Shown here: in pieces, positions 1 to 8,530 of the stretch
Numbering within the stretch: position 1 is the stretch's first letter
How the letters are laid out: each line of letters begins with the position of its first letter
From: Lentimonas sp002292345
GTDB lineage: Bacteria > Verrucomicrobiota > Verrucomicrobiia > Opitutales > Coraliomargaritaceae
Direction of reading: 5' to 3'
DNA length: 64,000 nucleotides
Assembly (NCBI GenBank): GCA_964187655.1
Contig: CAXLMP010000109.1
Location: forward strand, 1 to 64,000
The notes under the pieces: model-generated
Database searches by the model: none
The model's input: only the letters and a program-made list of their open reading frames with translations
What the model was told of the DNA's origin: nothing
Program-made: the position numbers and the translations under genes

Positions 1-309
1 GATGGTTTTCCTTCGGGCGACAATGCCGCTGAGCCGATGGCGAGCTGGCTTTGGGTGCTCTGCTTCGTGCCGATTATCCTCGCGACAATAGTGCGTTGGT
101 GGGTGATCCCTAAATTAAAGGATCAAAAGCAGATGTTGAGCGCGCTGATTGTCGGCCTCGCATTGACGGAAGCGTCGATCTTGTTCGAGTTGTTTCAGAT
201 CGGCTCAGATTACCCGCAAAATCAGATCGCGGTATTGATGGTCGCGGTGTTCAGTTTGATTCAGTTCGCGCCGATTTATGCCACCCCGGGGGTGGATGTT
301 GAGAGTTGA
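1..309 (+). CDS. Membrane protein, 5' end outside the window
   Basis: The reading frame is open from the first base, so the gene probably begins upstream. An internal ATG at 37 could also be the start. About 100 residues are visible, with three hydrophobic stretches (roughly residues 17-32, 54-64 and 74-88 of the visible part) separated by a short basic loop (KLKDQK). This fits a small inner-membrane protein. I do not recognise a family. It ends 20 bp before the convergent rsmD stop. Confidence 0.55.
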   Translation, partial: DGFPSGDNAAEPMASWLWVLCFVPIILATIVRWWVIPKLKDQKQMLSALIVGLALTEASILFELFQIGSDYPQNQIAVLMVAVFSLIQFAPIYATPGVDVES

Positions 310-329
310 GGGTGAGAGTGGGCGTCTGT

Positions 330-887
330 TTAGCTGCGCTCAAAAATGGCTGCGTTCGGGGTGTCGCGCTTGGGCCGGCCGAAACGGCGCACGATTTTCC
401 AGCCCGCGATCTCGGGATTGAGATTGCCTGGCAGCTCGAGGATGACGCGGGCGTCGGGGCTGGCGAGTTCATCGGCTTTGGCAAAGATGCGTGCTAAGTT
501 GGCTTCGATATTGTCGTACGGTGGGTCGATGAAAATCAACTCTGCGCGCTCGCCGCCGGCGGTGCGTGCATACAGATCGCGGGCGATGGTGTTGACCGCG
601 CTCTGGGCGAGTCCACAGCATTTCAGCACGGCCTGCTGGTTCTTCTTCATACAGGCGAGGGCCTGCTTATCGATTTCGTAAAACGTAGCTTTGATCGCAC
701 CGCGGCTGAGGGCTTCGAGACCGTAGGCGCCGGTGCCTGCGAAGAGATCGGCCACGCGGCTGCCTGCGACGCTGGCGCCGAGGCTGGAAAAGATCGCCTC
801 ACGCATCCGATCCGTCGCGGGACGCGTGGTGTCGCCGGTGGGCGCTTTAATTTGAATCCCGCGGGCGGTGCCTCCTGTGATGCGCAT
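330..887 (-). CDS. rsmD: 16S rRNA (guanine(966)-N(2))-methyltransferase RsmD
   Basis: RsmD transfers a methyl group from S-adenosylmethionine to N2 of G966 in 16S rRNA during assembly of the small ribosomal subunit. The 185-residue protein has the usual length. It begins MRITGGTARG, carries the SAM-binding loop DLFAGTG (residues 47-53) and the catalytic DPPY motif of N-methyltransferases (121-124), and has the family's N-terminal TRPATDRMREAIFSSL segment. It stands alone on the minus strand. A 103-bp dispersed repeat lies just upstream of its start. Confidence 0.93.
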   Translation of the reverse strand: MRITGGTARGIQIKAPTGDTTRPATDRMREAIFSSLGASVAGSRVADLFAGTGAYGLEALSRGAIKATFYEIDKQALACMKKNQQAVLKCCGLAQSAVNTIARDLYARTAGGERAELIFIDPPYDNIEANLARIFAKADELASPDARVILELPGNLNPEIAGWKIVRRFGRPKRDTPNAAIFERS

Positions 888-924
888 AATTAGAGAGCTG
901 AGAGCTGAGAGATGATAGTTGAGG

Positions 925-1027
925 GCTGACGAAGCACGACAGTGCGAAGATGGTGAACCGAAGGTTTGCCCTGAGCGAAGCGAAGGGTGACTGAACTGGG
1001 TGCCCTATGGGCAAGTGAAGGAACAGA
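925..1027. repeat. Dispersed intergenic repeat, copy 1
   Basis: This 103-bp core matches 2555-2657 with only two substitutions. In both copies the upstream side is flanked by low-complexity repeats of the type gagagctgagggctga. The core holds small inverted repeats: gcac-4 nt-gtgc, and tgccc-3 nt-gggca. The two differing bases fall in the loops of these hairpins. It lies between the rsmD start and the kdsA stop. It is a REP/MITE-like element of unknown function. Confidence 0.85.
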
Positions 1028-1062
1028 GTGGAGGGCTAGTCGTTGAATGATCGATCGATCAA

Positions 1063-1854
1063 CTATCTAACTGCTTGCCAGACGCGCAGCAGGCTTTCGA
1101 TGAGCGCGGGAAGTTCGTTGAGTGGTACTTGGCTGGCGGCGTCGGAGATCGCTTTTTCTGGATTGGGGTGCGTTTCGAGGAAGACGCCATTGGCGCCGGC
1201 GGCGAGTGCGGCGCGGGCCAGGGCAGGCACGAATTCGCGTTGGCCGCCGCTGATGCCACCGGCCGCGCCAGGGAGTTGCACGCTATGCGTGGCATCCATG
1301 ATGGTCGGGTAGCCGTTTTCGGCCATGATGTTGAAGCTGCGCATGTCGACCACCAGGTTTTGATAGCCAAAGGTGGTGCCGCGCTCGGTCTGCCAGATCT
1401 CGTTCGCGCCGGCTTCTTTAAGCTTATTCGTCACGAAGGTCATTTCTTGGGGCGAGAGGAATTGACCTTTTTTGACGTTGATCGCGCAATCGGTTTTGGC
1501 GGCGGCGACGAGTAGGTCGGTCTGGCGGCACAGGAACGCGGGGATTTGCATCGCATCGACGACGGCACCGACGGTGGCGCATTGCTCGGGTGTGTGAATG
1601 TCGGTGATGGTTTTAAATCCGTATTCTGCTTTGATAGTTTGGAAGATTTCGAGGCCGGCGTCGAGCCCCGTGCCACGGTCGCTACTGATCGAGGTGCGGT
1701 TGGCCTTATCGAAGGAGCCTTTGAAGAGTATGTTCAGCTGTGGGTGCTGTTGCTGAAGGGCCGCGAGGGCGTCGGCGACGGGGCGACAGGTGTCGAGGCT
1801 TTCGAGCGAGCAGGGGCCAGCGAGGAGGAGCAGCTTTTCGGAATTGTAAATCAT
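1063..1854 (-). CDS. kdsA: 3-deoxy-8-phosphooctulonate synthase (KDO-8-P synthase)
   Basis: KdsA condenses phosphoenolpyruvate with arabinose-5-phosphate to make KDO-8-phosphate, the precursor of the LPS inner-core sugar KDO, in the cytoplasm. I chose the start MIYNSEKLLLLAGPCSLES because the open frame upstream lacks family similarity, giving 263 residues. Visible motifs are KGSFDKANRTS (45-55), TDIH, FLCRQTDLL, NVKKGQF, TERGTTFGYQNLVVD, DATHSVQLPG and ETHP. The Cys in GPC (residue 15) stands where metal-independent enzymes such as that of E. coli have Asn. This should therefore be a metal-dependent KdsA. It also indicates an LPS-bearing outer membrane. Confidence 0.95.
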   Translation of the reverse strand: MIYNSEKLLLLAGPCSLESLDTCRPVADALAALQQQHPQLNILFKGSFDKANRTSISSDRGTGLDAGLEIFQTIKAEYGFKTITDIHTPEQCATVGAVVDAMQIPAFLCRQTDLLVAAAKTDCAINVKKGQFLSPQEMTFVTNKLKEAGANEIWQTERGTTFGYQNLVVDMRSFNIMAENGYPTIMDATHSVQLPGAAGGISGGQREFVPALARAALAAGANGVFLETHPNPEKAISDAASQVPLNELPALIESLLRVWQAVR

Positions 1855-1968
1855 GGATGTATTAAGTGCGAAGGATTGGACTTCGCCAAGTCGCAAAGCA
1901 AAAAGTATGTTTGAGCGTTTGTTGGAAATGAGTTGCACAGCTGGGGGAAGATCCCCCATTTTTTCGAC

Positions 1969-2508
1969 ATGATGTGGCGTCGTTTTGGTTGGTTGATTCT
2001 AGGTATGTTGCCTTTATGTGCGCATGCGGAGGAAACAGTTGTCCCCGTCGAGCCAGTTGCAACGCAGGATTTGGCAGCCGCTTTAAAGAGTTATGAAGGC
2101 CGCTGGGTGGGCCACTTTACCATCCATTCAACAACATCTGGCTATTCCGAGACGTTTCCAGTGGAGCAGCAATACTGGTGGGAAGAGGGCGTACTGCATG
2201 GCGTCGCGGTGACGCAACGGGACGTGGGCATGTCAAGTGCGCGCTCTAAGTCGGTAATGAAGAATGGTAAGTATTTCTCAGAGGTGGAGACCGGCGAGAC
2301 GATCGAAAATTACTGGGGCGTGCTGCATGACGATGGGCTGATCTGGTTTTCCTCGAATTTGAAGCGGACCCAAGATTATCAAATGAAGGAGTCCATCGTC
2401 GAGGTGGATGGCGAGCGAGTGTTAAAGACCGAAGGCTTTAATACCTACCTGACTGGTGATGGCCTCGCGTATCTTGTCTATCGCGGCGAATTGAAGTTTG
2501 TCGAGTAG
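1969..2508 (+). CDS. Secreted protein of unknown function
   Basis: The ATG at 1969 gives a clear signal peptide (MMWRRFGWLILGMLPLCAHA, with likely cleavage after AHA). A start at 1933 would put 12 extra residues in front. The mature part of about 160 residues is rich in Trp and Tyr, with alternating short strands such as GRWVGHF, QQYWWEEGVLHGVAV and DDGLIWFSSN. This suggests a small beta-barrel like those in lipocalin-like or DUF1579-like proteins, which is inference only. It is divergent from kdsA, with a 114-bp gap. No function is assigned. Confidence 0.7.
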   Translation: MMWRRFGWLILGMLPLCAHAEETVVPVEPVATQDLAAALKSYEGRWVGHFTIHSTTSGYSETFPVEQQYWWEEGVLHGVAVTQRDVGMSSARSKSVMKNGKYFSEVETGETIENYWGVLHDDGLIWFSSNLKRTQDYQMKESIVEVDGERVLKTEGFNTYLTGDGLAYLVYRGELKFVE

Positions 2509-2554
2509 GGGGGGAAGAGACTGAGGGCTGAGAGCTGAGGGCTGAGAGCTGAGA

Positions 2555-2657
2555 GCTGACGAAGCACGACTGTGCGAAGATGGTGAACCGAAGGTTTGCC
2601 CTGAGCGAAGCGAAGGGTGACTGAACTGGGTGCCCTCTGGGCAAGTGAAGGAACAGA
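2555..2657. repeat. Dispersed intergenic repeat, copy 2
   Basis: Second copy of the 103-bp element at 925-1027. The differences are t for a at the first hairpin loop and c for a at the tgccc-loop-gggca hairpin. It is preceded by a longer tract of ggctgagagct repeats (2521-2555) and lies between two convergent genes. Confidence 0.85.
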
Positions 2658-2706
2658 CTTGAGGGCTGAGGTCAACTTACGTGGCACGGTTGCTTCAGTG
2701 GAATTT

Positions 2707-3966
2707 TTAGTCCGCGCCGATTTGGTTGGCTAGGGCATTGCGCAGATCGGCTTCGAGCTCCGCTTCTTGCACCCATTGTAGTGCTTGTTGGGGCTGACTA
2801 GCGCTCCAACTGAGAATGGCGCGATTGAGCTGTTCAACGCGTTGGTTCGGCTCTGAGATAGTGTTGCTCCATGCGGCGGCGGCTTCTGGTTCGAAGTCAA
2901 GCATCGTGGTGGTAAAACCTACAATCGCGGCATCGCGCTGATTGCCAGCTGCGGCATCATTGAGCCAAGTGGAGGCAGCAACCGAGTCGGTGCGGCTCCA
3001 TTCTTGCATGATGACTTCCGAGTTTTTGGGATTGTTGAGAGGATCGGTCTGCGGGAGTTGGGTTTGCCACTCCATCGCATCCATCGGGTTGGTTTGAGCG
3101 CGAGTGCGAACGTAGGTTTCAATTGCCGCGGGGGCCTCATAGGCTTCGTTGACACTGCGCAGGAATTGCTCGGCCTCGGCTGGGTTGGCTTTGGTGTAGT
3201 GCTGGATGCTAAGATTGAGCAGTTCTGTGTTGCTATTGAACTCAGCCTCGGTGAGCGCCCAAATTGCAGCGGCTTCAGGGGCGGTGGCGGCCCACGACTC
3301 GACGAGGGCACCGGCAGCATCGTTTCGCAGGCTGCCCGCAGGTAGTTGTTCGACCCATTGTGAGGCTTCATCCGGGTTTTGGCCTGCCCAGTTGGCGGCG
3401 AGTGCTTTAGCGGCGGTGACTTTACTGCCGTCGTTGGCCATGCCGTCAATCCATGCCGCAGCGGCAGTCGGATCCTGTTGAGCCCAGAGTTCCATCCCGC
3501 TTTGAATCGTGGTGTGGCGGGCGAGGCCTTGGGCGTTAGACTCTAGCCACAGCAGGGCGCTTTCGGAATCTTCCGCGGCCCAGACGGCAACGATTTCCAG
3601 CATCCCTCGTAGGCTGTCTTGGCTGAGAGATTGAACTTGTAGCCAAGCCATGGCCGACTCGGGGTCATCTTGGGCGCGGCGGCGCGCTTCGACAAGAAAG
3701 GGGTCATTGTCGGCTGCCGACTTCGGGATAACCGTTGGGTCTACTGACGTTGGCTTGAGTACGGTGCGACCACGGTCGGATTTGCTCGGCGAGTTGCGCG
3801 GTTCGACCGCTGGTGCTAGCTGGCTCGGTGCGCGGCTACGCACGATCTCCCAGGTCTCGCGCAGATGGTGCCACTCGTTGCGAATCGTGTCTGCGTGGGG
3901 CAGCACCGCGACCGTGGCTAAGACGATAAAGGCGATCGTGAGTAAAATTCGGGAGATCCAGCGCAT
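2707..3966 (-). CDS. Membrane-anchored alpha-helical repeat protein
   Basis: The ATG at 3966 places a single hydrophobic segment (residues about 5-23, ISRILLTIAFIVLATVAVL) at the N terminus. An ATG at 3981 is also possible and would overlap tatD by 7 bp. After a Pro/Ser-rich linker (about residues 45-85) the protein consists of repeats of about 33-36 residues with the theme DP..A..W, for example DPESAMAWLQ, DSESALLWLE, DPTAAAAWID, NPDEASQWVE, EPEAAAAWSN and QPQQALQWVQ. Such helical-pair repeats resemble TPR/Sel1-like solenoids and probably bind proteins outside the cytoplasm. Function unknown. Confidence 0.75.
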   Translation of the reverse strand: MRWISRILLTIAFIVLATVAVLPHADTIRNEWHHLRETWEIVRSRAPSQLAPAVEPRNSPSKSDRGRTVLKPTSVDPTVIPKSAADNDPFLVEARRRAQDDPESAMAWLQVQSLSQDSLRGMLEIVAVWAAEDSESALLWLESNAQGLARHTTIQSGMELWAQQDPTAAAAWIDGMANDGSKVTAAKALAANWAGQNPDEASQWVEQLPAGSLRNDAAGALVESWAATAPEAAAIWALTEAEFNSNTELLNLSIQHYTKANPAEAEQFLRSVNEAYEAPAAIETYVRTRAQTNPMDAMEWQTQLPQTDPLNNPKNSEVIMQEWSRTDSVAASTWLNDAAAGNQRDAAIVGFTTTMLDFEPEAAAAWSNTISEPNQRVEQLNRAILSWSASQPQQALQWVQEAELEADLRNALANQIGAD

Positions 3967-3974
3967 ACAGAGGG

Positions 3975-4772
3975 TTAGCATAGGTTAAAAAAGACCGTTG
4001 TATTGTTGGTGGTGCGTGCGGCCAACTCGTCAGGAGTTATCGCGAGGGCTTCGGCGCAACGTTTAGCGATATCAGCCAGGTAAGCGGGCTCGTTCGGTTT
4101 ACCACGATGCGGCTCGGGGGTAAGATAGGGGCAATCGGTCTCCAGCATCAATCGCTCGATGCCTTGTCTGCGCAAGGCTGCGCGGATGTCGGGGGCATTC
4201 TTATAAGTGACTACTCCGGTGAAGGAGGCGCGTCCACCGCGTTGGTTGACTTGGGCGACTTCGTTGGGGCCGTAAGTGAAGCAGTGGAATACGATCCGTG
4301 ACCAATCGATGCCAGACTCATCAATCATCCGCAGGCTATCGTCGAACGCATTGCGGCTATGGATGATCACGGGGCAGTCGAACTCGCTGGCGAGCATGAG
4401 CTGCTGGCGAAAGGCTTCTTCTTGATAGATCATGGTTTCGCCCGCTAGAACTGGATCTTTCGGCAGGTGAAAATAATCCAGGCCAATTTCCCCGAGGGCG
4501 ACGGGGCCGTGTGGCGGCATGAAGAAGGTGGAAATTTGACTGACATCGTGGTGCCACTCGGCATCGACGTAGCAGGGGTGTAGACCGACGGTGTAGTCGA
4601 TCCGTCCCGCGTAGGCCGCATGCATTTCGCGGTAGGGCACCCAGTCTTTCGGTGAAGTGCCGACGGTGATAAAACGTTGTACGCCCGCTGCGGCGGCACG
4701 TTCCAGCGCAGGCTCGAGTTCGCCTTTGTCCTTGAAGCCGAGTAAGTGGCAGTGACTGTCGATCAGTTGCAT
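3975..4772 (-). CDS. tatD: TatD family metal-dependent hydrolase
   Basis: TatD enzymes are TIM-barrel metallohydrolases, reported as 3'-5' exonucleases on DNA or RNA. The 265-residue protein begins MQLIDSHCHL, with metal ligands His7 and His9. It continues with GEIGLDYF (metal-bridging Glu), PVIIHSR, FHCFTYG and LETDCPYLTPEPHRGKPNEP, the standard TatD signatures. It is the first gene of a minus-strand pair, and its stop lies at the start of the repeat-protein gene, so the two are probably co-transcribed. Confidence 0.9.
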   Translation of the reverse strand: MQLIDSHCHLLGFKDKGELEPALERAAAAGVQRFITVGTSPKDWVPYREMHAAYAGRIDYTVGLHPCYVDAEWHHDVSQISTFFMPPHGPVALGEIGLDYFHLPKDPVLAGETMIYQEEAFRQQLMLASEFDCPVIIHSRNAFDDSLRMIDESGIDWSRIVFHCFTYGPNEVAQVNQRGGRASFTGVVTYKNAPDIRAALRRQGIERLMLETDCPYLTPEPHRGKPNEPAYLADIAKRCAEALAITPDELAARTTNNTTVFFNLC

Positions 4773-4960
4773 GACTGCGAAGATGCGGAAAAACTGAAAC
4801 TCTGAAAGGCTGAAAATGAGCTCAGGGGCAACTTCGTGCTGTTCAGGGATGCGTTTTGGCGGCTTGATTTTTCTGATTCGAAAGTTCTTGAGAATAAAGC
4901 GGGCGGCTCCATCGTCTCGTAGCTTTAGGAAATTAAAACCTCACTTTTAGTCAAATCACC

Positions 4961-5887
4961 ATGGAAGACGTCATCATTTTAGGAACCGGTTGTGCCGGAC
5001 TCACTGCAGCTATTTACACTGGCCGTGCTCAATTGAACCCGCTGGTGCTCGAAGGCACGCAGCCAGGTGGGCAACTCACCACGACGTCCGAAGTGGAGAA
5101 TTTCCCGGGTTTCCCTGAAGGAATCGATGGTTACACCATGATGGACAACTTGCGCAAGCAAGCGGCTAAATTCGGCGCGCGCTACGAGCATGCTAAGGTC
5201 GATAAGATCGAGGTGGATGGCGCGGTGAAGAAACTTTACGCTGGCGAGAAAGTCTACGAAGCCAAGACCGTGATCGTTGCGACTGGTGCGCGCCCTCGCT
5301 TTATCGGTATTCCGGGCGAGCAGGAAATGTTTGGCGGCAAGGGTGTGACAACTTGTGCAACTTGCGATGGTGCGTTCTACCGCGACATGGAAGTCGTGGT
5401 GGTCGGCGGTGGCGATTCCGCTGCCGAGGAAGCACTGTTTTTGACTCGTTTTTGCACAAAGGTGACTTTGATCCATCGTCGCGATGAGCTACGTGCCTCG
5501 CAGATCATGGCCGATCGAGCGACTTCGCACCCGAAGATCGAGATGGCGTGGAACTCCTTACCGCAAGAAATTTTGGCCGACGAGAAGGGCTTTACCCGGG
5601 CGATTCGCGTGAAAGATGCCAAGTCTGGCGAAGAGCGTGAGATTCCTTGCAAGGGCGTCTTTGTCGCGATTGGGCACATCCCGAATACTGATTTCGTCGA
5701 AGGTGTGCTGGAGCGTGATAGCGACGGCTACATCGTGCCGAACCTCGGTAGTCAGGTAAAGACAGAGCATGACGGTTTCTTTGCTGCGGGCGATTGCGTC
5801 GACCATGTGTATCGCCAAGCGATCACTGCTGCGGGCATGGGTTGCCAAGCGGCAATCGAGGCTGAGCGCTATTTGGCGGAACTTTAA
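4961..5887 (+). CDS. trxB: Thioredoxin reductase
   Basis: TrxB uses NADPH and FAD to reduce thioredoxin in the cytoplasm. The 308-residue length is typical. The FAD-binding GTGCAG loop is at residues 8-13, and the redox CATC disulfide (Cys132-Cys135) lies in TTCATCDGAFYRD. The NADPH-binding VVGGGDSAAEEA comes next, followed by the C-terminal FAD motif GFFAAGDC. It is the first gene of a plus-strand run (trxB, pdxH, PHP phosphatase). Two small glutaredoxin-like proteins are encoded elsewhere in this window, but no thioredoxin. Confidence 0.95.
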   Translation: MEDVIILGTGCAGLTAAIYTGRAQLNPLVLEGTQPGGQLTTTSEVENFPGFPEGIDGYTMMDNLRKQAAKFGARYEHAKVDKIEVDGAVKKLYAGEKVYEAKTVIVATGARPRFIGIPGEQEMFGGKGVTTCATCDGAFYRDMEVVVVGGGDSAAEEALFLTRFCTKVTLIHRRDELRASQIMADRATSHPKIEMAWNSLPQEILADEKGFTRAIRVKDAKSGEEREIPCKGVFVAIGHIPNTDFVEGVLERDSDGYIVPNLGSQVKTEHDGFFAAGDCVDHVYRQAITAAGMGCQAAIEAERYLAEL

Positions 5888-5987
5888 AGTGTTTGAAAGT
5901 GTGAAGGTTCGAAGGTAATAAAGTCAGTCGTCGGCTTTTTATGTTCACTTTCCCACTTTAATAAGTTCTCACCTTCCCACTCCCAAT

Positions 5988-6629
5988 ATGGATCATCTTT
6001 CCGAGCTTAGAGCAGACTACACCAAGCATGCGCTACGAGCGGCGGACTTAGTGGCAGATCCGTTTGACCAGTTTGAGCAGTGGTTTAGGCAAGCCGAGGA
6101 GTGTGAGGTCAATGAGCCCAATGCCATGTGTCTCGCCACTGTGGCTGCGAATGGGCAACCTTCCACGCGTGTGGTGTTATTGAAGGGGTTTTCTAAAAAG
6201 GGGCTAGTATTTTACACTAACTACGAGAGTCGTAAGGCAATTGAGTTGGAATCGAATCCGCGGGTATCCGTGAATTTCCTTTGGCTGCCGTTGCAGCGTC
6301 AGGTCAACATAACCGGCCGCGTCGAGCGTGTTTCGAAGGTCGAGGCCTTGAAATATTTTGTCTCCCGCCCGCTTGCGAGTCGACTCGGAGCATGGAGTTC
6401 GCCGCAGAGCCAAGTGATTTCATCGCGGCAAATTTTGGAAGCTAAGCTCGATCAGATGAAGTGTAAATTTGCCGATGGCGAAGTGCCCCTGCCAGATCAC
6501 TGGGGAGGTTACCGCATTGTGCCTGAGACTTTTGAATTTTGGCAAGGCGGCGGCGGACGTTTACATGATCGTTTCATGTATCGACTCGATGATACCGATC
6601 AATGGGCGCACGCACGCTTAGCTCCGTAG
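5988..6629 (+). CDS. pdxH: Pyridoxamine 5'-phosphate oxidase
   Basis: PdxH oxidises pyridoxine- or pyridoxamine-5'-phosphate to pyridoxal 5'-phosphate with FMN. The 213-residue protein carries RVVLLKGF, the FYTNYESRKA segment, NFLWLPLQRQVNITGRVE, SRLGAWSSPQSQVISSR, WGGYRIVPETFEFWQGG and RLHDRFMYR, which cover the FMN- and substrate-binding residues. It ends 23 bp before the next gene, so the two are probably in one transcript. Confidence 0.95.
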   Translation: MDHLSELRADYTKHALRAADLVADPFDQFEQWFRQAEECEVNEPNAMCLATVAANGQPSTRVVLLKGFSKKGLVFYTNYESRKAIELESNPRVSVNFLWLPLQRQVNITGRVERVSKVEALKYFVSRPLASRLGAWSSPQSQVISSRQILEAKLDQMKCKFADGEVPLPDHWGGYRIVPETFEFWQGGGGRLHDRFMYRLDDTDQWAHARLAP

Positions 6630-6652
6630 GCGATCCAGTTGTTCACTCCACT

Positions 6653-7474
6653 ATGCGTGTTGACTCACATATGCACACCACTCTTTGCGGCCACGCAATC
6701 GGTGCGCCGATTGAATATGCGATGGTCGCGATGGAGCAGGGCATTGATGTGATGACAATCACTTGCCACATCCCGATGGAATGGGAGGCATTTGGTCAGG
6801 CAGGAATTCGCATGCACCGTGATCAACTCGATCAATATCGCAGCTTAGTTCACGACACCGCTGAAAAGGCCAAGCCACTTGGGGTTGAGGTGCTTTGTGG
6901 AATCGAAGCAGAAGTGTATCCAGACGAAGCGCAGATGGAGTCAATGGATGAAATCCTCGCAGAATATGAGTGGGATTTTGTGCTCGGATCACTGCACGCG
7001 CAGTGCCGGAGCTATTTAACGTGGTTGAAAAAAAACAAGGTCAATAGCGATGCGATGCGAATCGATAGTTACTTTCGCCATCTTAAGGATGGTGCGCAGT
7101 CGGGTCGCTATGATTGTATGTCGCATCCCGATGTGATCCGCACCTATGGCGTAGTGAGTGAGTTCATCCCTGCTGAGCACGAGGAGGTGATCCGTGATTT
7201 TCTGCAAGCCGTGGTGGATGAAGATATCTGCATGGAGGTGAATACCAGCGGCCTGACTAAGGGCGACTTTGAGGTGCACCCCGATCCCTTGATTCTCGAT
7301 TGGGCCAGTGACATGGGCGTCAAGCTAACGATTGGATCTGATTCGCATCGACCGAATTCTGTGGGGCAGTTCTTCGATACGATTCAACCCATGCTTCGAG
7401 AGAAAGGCTTTACGGATCTGCACTATTTCCGCGCACGTAAGCGTATTCGGATTAATATGCCGAAATGGGATTAA
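6653..7474 (+). CDS. PHP-domain phosphatase, histidinol-phosphatase-like
   Basis: The start MRVDSHMHTTLCGHA was chosen because it opens directly with the PHP metal motif (His6, His8, then His14). Further motifs are CGIEAEVY, VLGSLHA, SHPD and GSDSHRP, so the metal-binding residues of polymerase-and-histidinol-phosphatase enzymes are all present. The 273-residue length fits HisK-type histidinol phosphatases, which perform the phosphatase step of histidine synthesis. No other his gene is near, so the substrate is not proven. Confidence 0.8.
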   Translation: MRVDSHMHTTLCGHAIGAPIEYAMVAMEQGIDVMTITCHIPMEWEAFGQAGIRMHRDQLDQYRSLVHDTAEKAKPLGVEVLCGIEAEVYPDEAQMESMDEILAEYEWDFVLGSLHAQCRSYLTWLKKNKVNSDAMRIDSYFRHLKDGAQSGRYDCMSHPDVIRTYGVVSEFIPAEHEEVIRDFLQAVVDEDICMEVNTSGLTKGDFEVHPDPLILDWASDMGVKLTIGSDSHRPNSVGQFFDTIQPMLREKGFTDLHYFRARKRIRINMPKWD

Positions 7475-7576
7475 ATTTGCGGCGTGGCAGCTTATCGGGG
7501 GAGGAATTAAGTCCATTTTGTTTTCTTTTATGCTTATTTTGTCGTCAGCACTTGGCTGATTGGTTTATCTGCTGGG

Positions 7577-8515
7577 ATGCAAAAATTTGGCTTATTGTCT
7601 TTTCTTGCCCTTGCTTTAACTTCGTTACACGGGATTCACTCGATTGAATTGAAGGATGGTGGTGGTATTCGCGGTGCTATCGTATTGGAGCGTCCGGAGC
7701 TATATTATGTGGATTTGGGCTTTAATGTAGTTGCCGTGCCAAAGGATGCGGTCGCAAGTCTGGGCGAGGTAGATTCAGTCACTGGCGCGGTCGCGGCGGC
7801 GTTGGTTGAGGACACACTCTACCGTGTTGCGGCGGATCGTGGCGATCAGCCGATTTTGAAGTGGGTGGATCAGTTGGGCGAGGCAGTGGCACTGGTGCAA
7901 ACACCGACAGGCCTAGGCTCTGGGTTTGTGATCCATGAGGATGGCTACGTGGTGACGAATGATCATGTGATCGCCGGCGAACATCGTATCTCGGTGACAA
8001 TTTTCAGGGAGGGTGAGCGCGAGCTTTCGAAAGTGACGTATAATAATGTACGGATCGTGGCAACCAGCGCGGAGTTAGATTTGGCTTTGTTAAAGATTGA
8101 ATCAGAGTCGGAAGAGGTATTTCGCAGCGTCACCTTAGCTGCTGGCGCTGGCCGAGTTCGTGAGGGCCAGACTGTGTTTGCGATCGGTAGTCCATTGGGG
8201 CTGGATCGGACCGTTTCGGAGGGGATTATTAGTGTCGCAAATCGTGTGATTGGGGGGCGTCTTTATTTGCAGACGACGACTCAAATCAGTCCTGGAAATT
8301 CTGGCGGTCCATTGTTCAACCTAAGTGGTGAAGTGGTGGGCGTAAATAATATGAAGATTGCCGCTGTGGGAGCTGAGGGCTTGGGCTTTTCAATTTCTTC
8401 AGCTGTGGTGAAATCATTTTTAGACAACCGAGATGCGTATGCATTTGACCCACGTAATCCGAATGCAGGCTTTCGTTATTTGAGTCCGCCTAAAATTGGT
8501 GATAGTGAGAAATAA
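7577..8515 (+). CDS. Secreted trypsin-like serine protease (S1C, Deg-like, no PDZ)
   Basis: A signal peptide (MQKFGLLSFLALALTSLHG) precedes a region of about 90 residues and then a protease domain. The catalytic triad is visible: His130 in TNDHV, Asp168 in AELDLALL, and Ser242 in PGNSGGP. GSGFVIHEDGYVVTNDHVI and FAIGSPLGLD are typical of the DegP/HtrA branch. The protein ends about 60 residues after the active-site Ser, so the PDZ domains usual for Deg proteases are missing. It is followed after 15 bp by a large secreted protein and probably heads a three-gene operon. It may act on envelope proteins. Confidence 0.88.
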   Translation: MQKFGLLSFLALALTSLHGIHSIELKDGGGIRGAIVLERPELYYVDLGFNVVAVPKDAVASLGEVDSVTGAVAAALVEDTLYRVAADRGDQPILKWVDQLGEAVALVQTPTGLGSGFVIHEDGYVVTNDHVIAGEHRISVTIFREGERELSKVTYNNVRIVATSAELDLALLKIESESEEVFRSVTLAAGAGRVREGQTVFAIGSPLGLDRTVSEGIISVANRVIGGRLYLQTTTQISPGNSGGPLFNLSGEVVGVNNMKIAAVGAEGLGFSISSAVVKSFLDNRDAYAFDPRNPNAGFRYLSPPKIGDSEK

Positions 8516-8530
8516 ACGGAGATTTTAAGT

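Noticed and set aside
2519..2556. Regular gagagctgagggct repeats, possible CRISPR
   Set aside because: Units of 7-9 bases without spacers of constant length; it is low-complexity sequence flanking the dispersed repeat.
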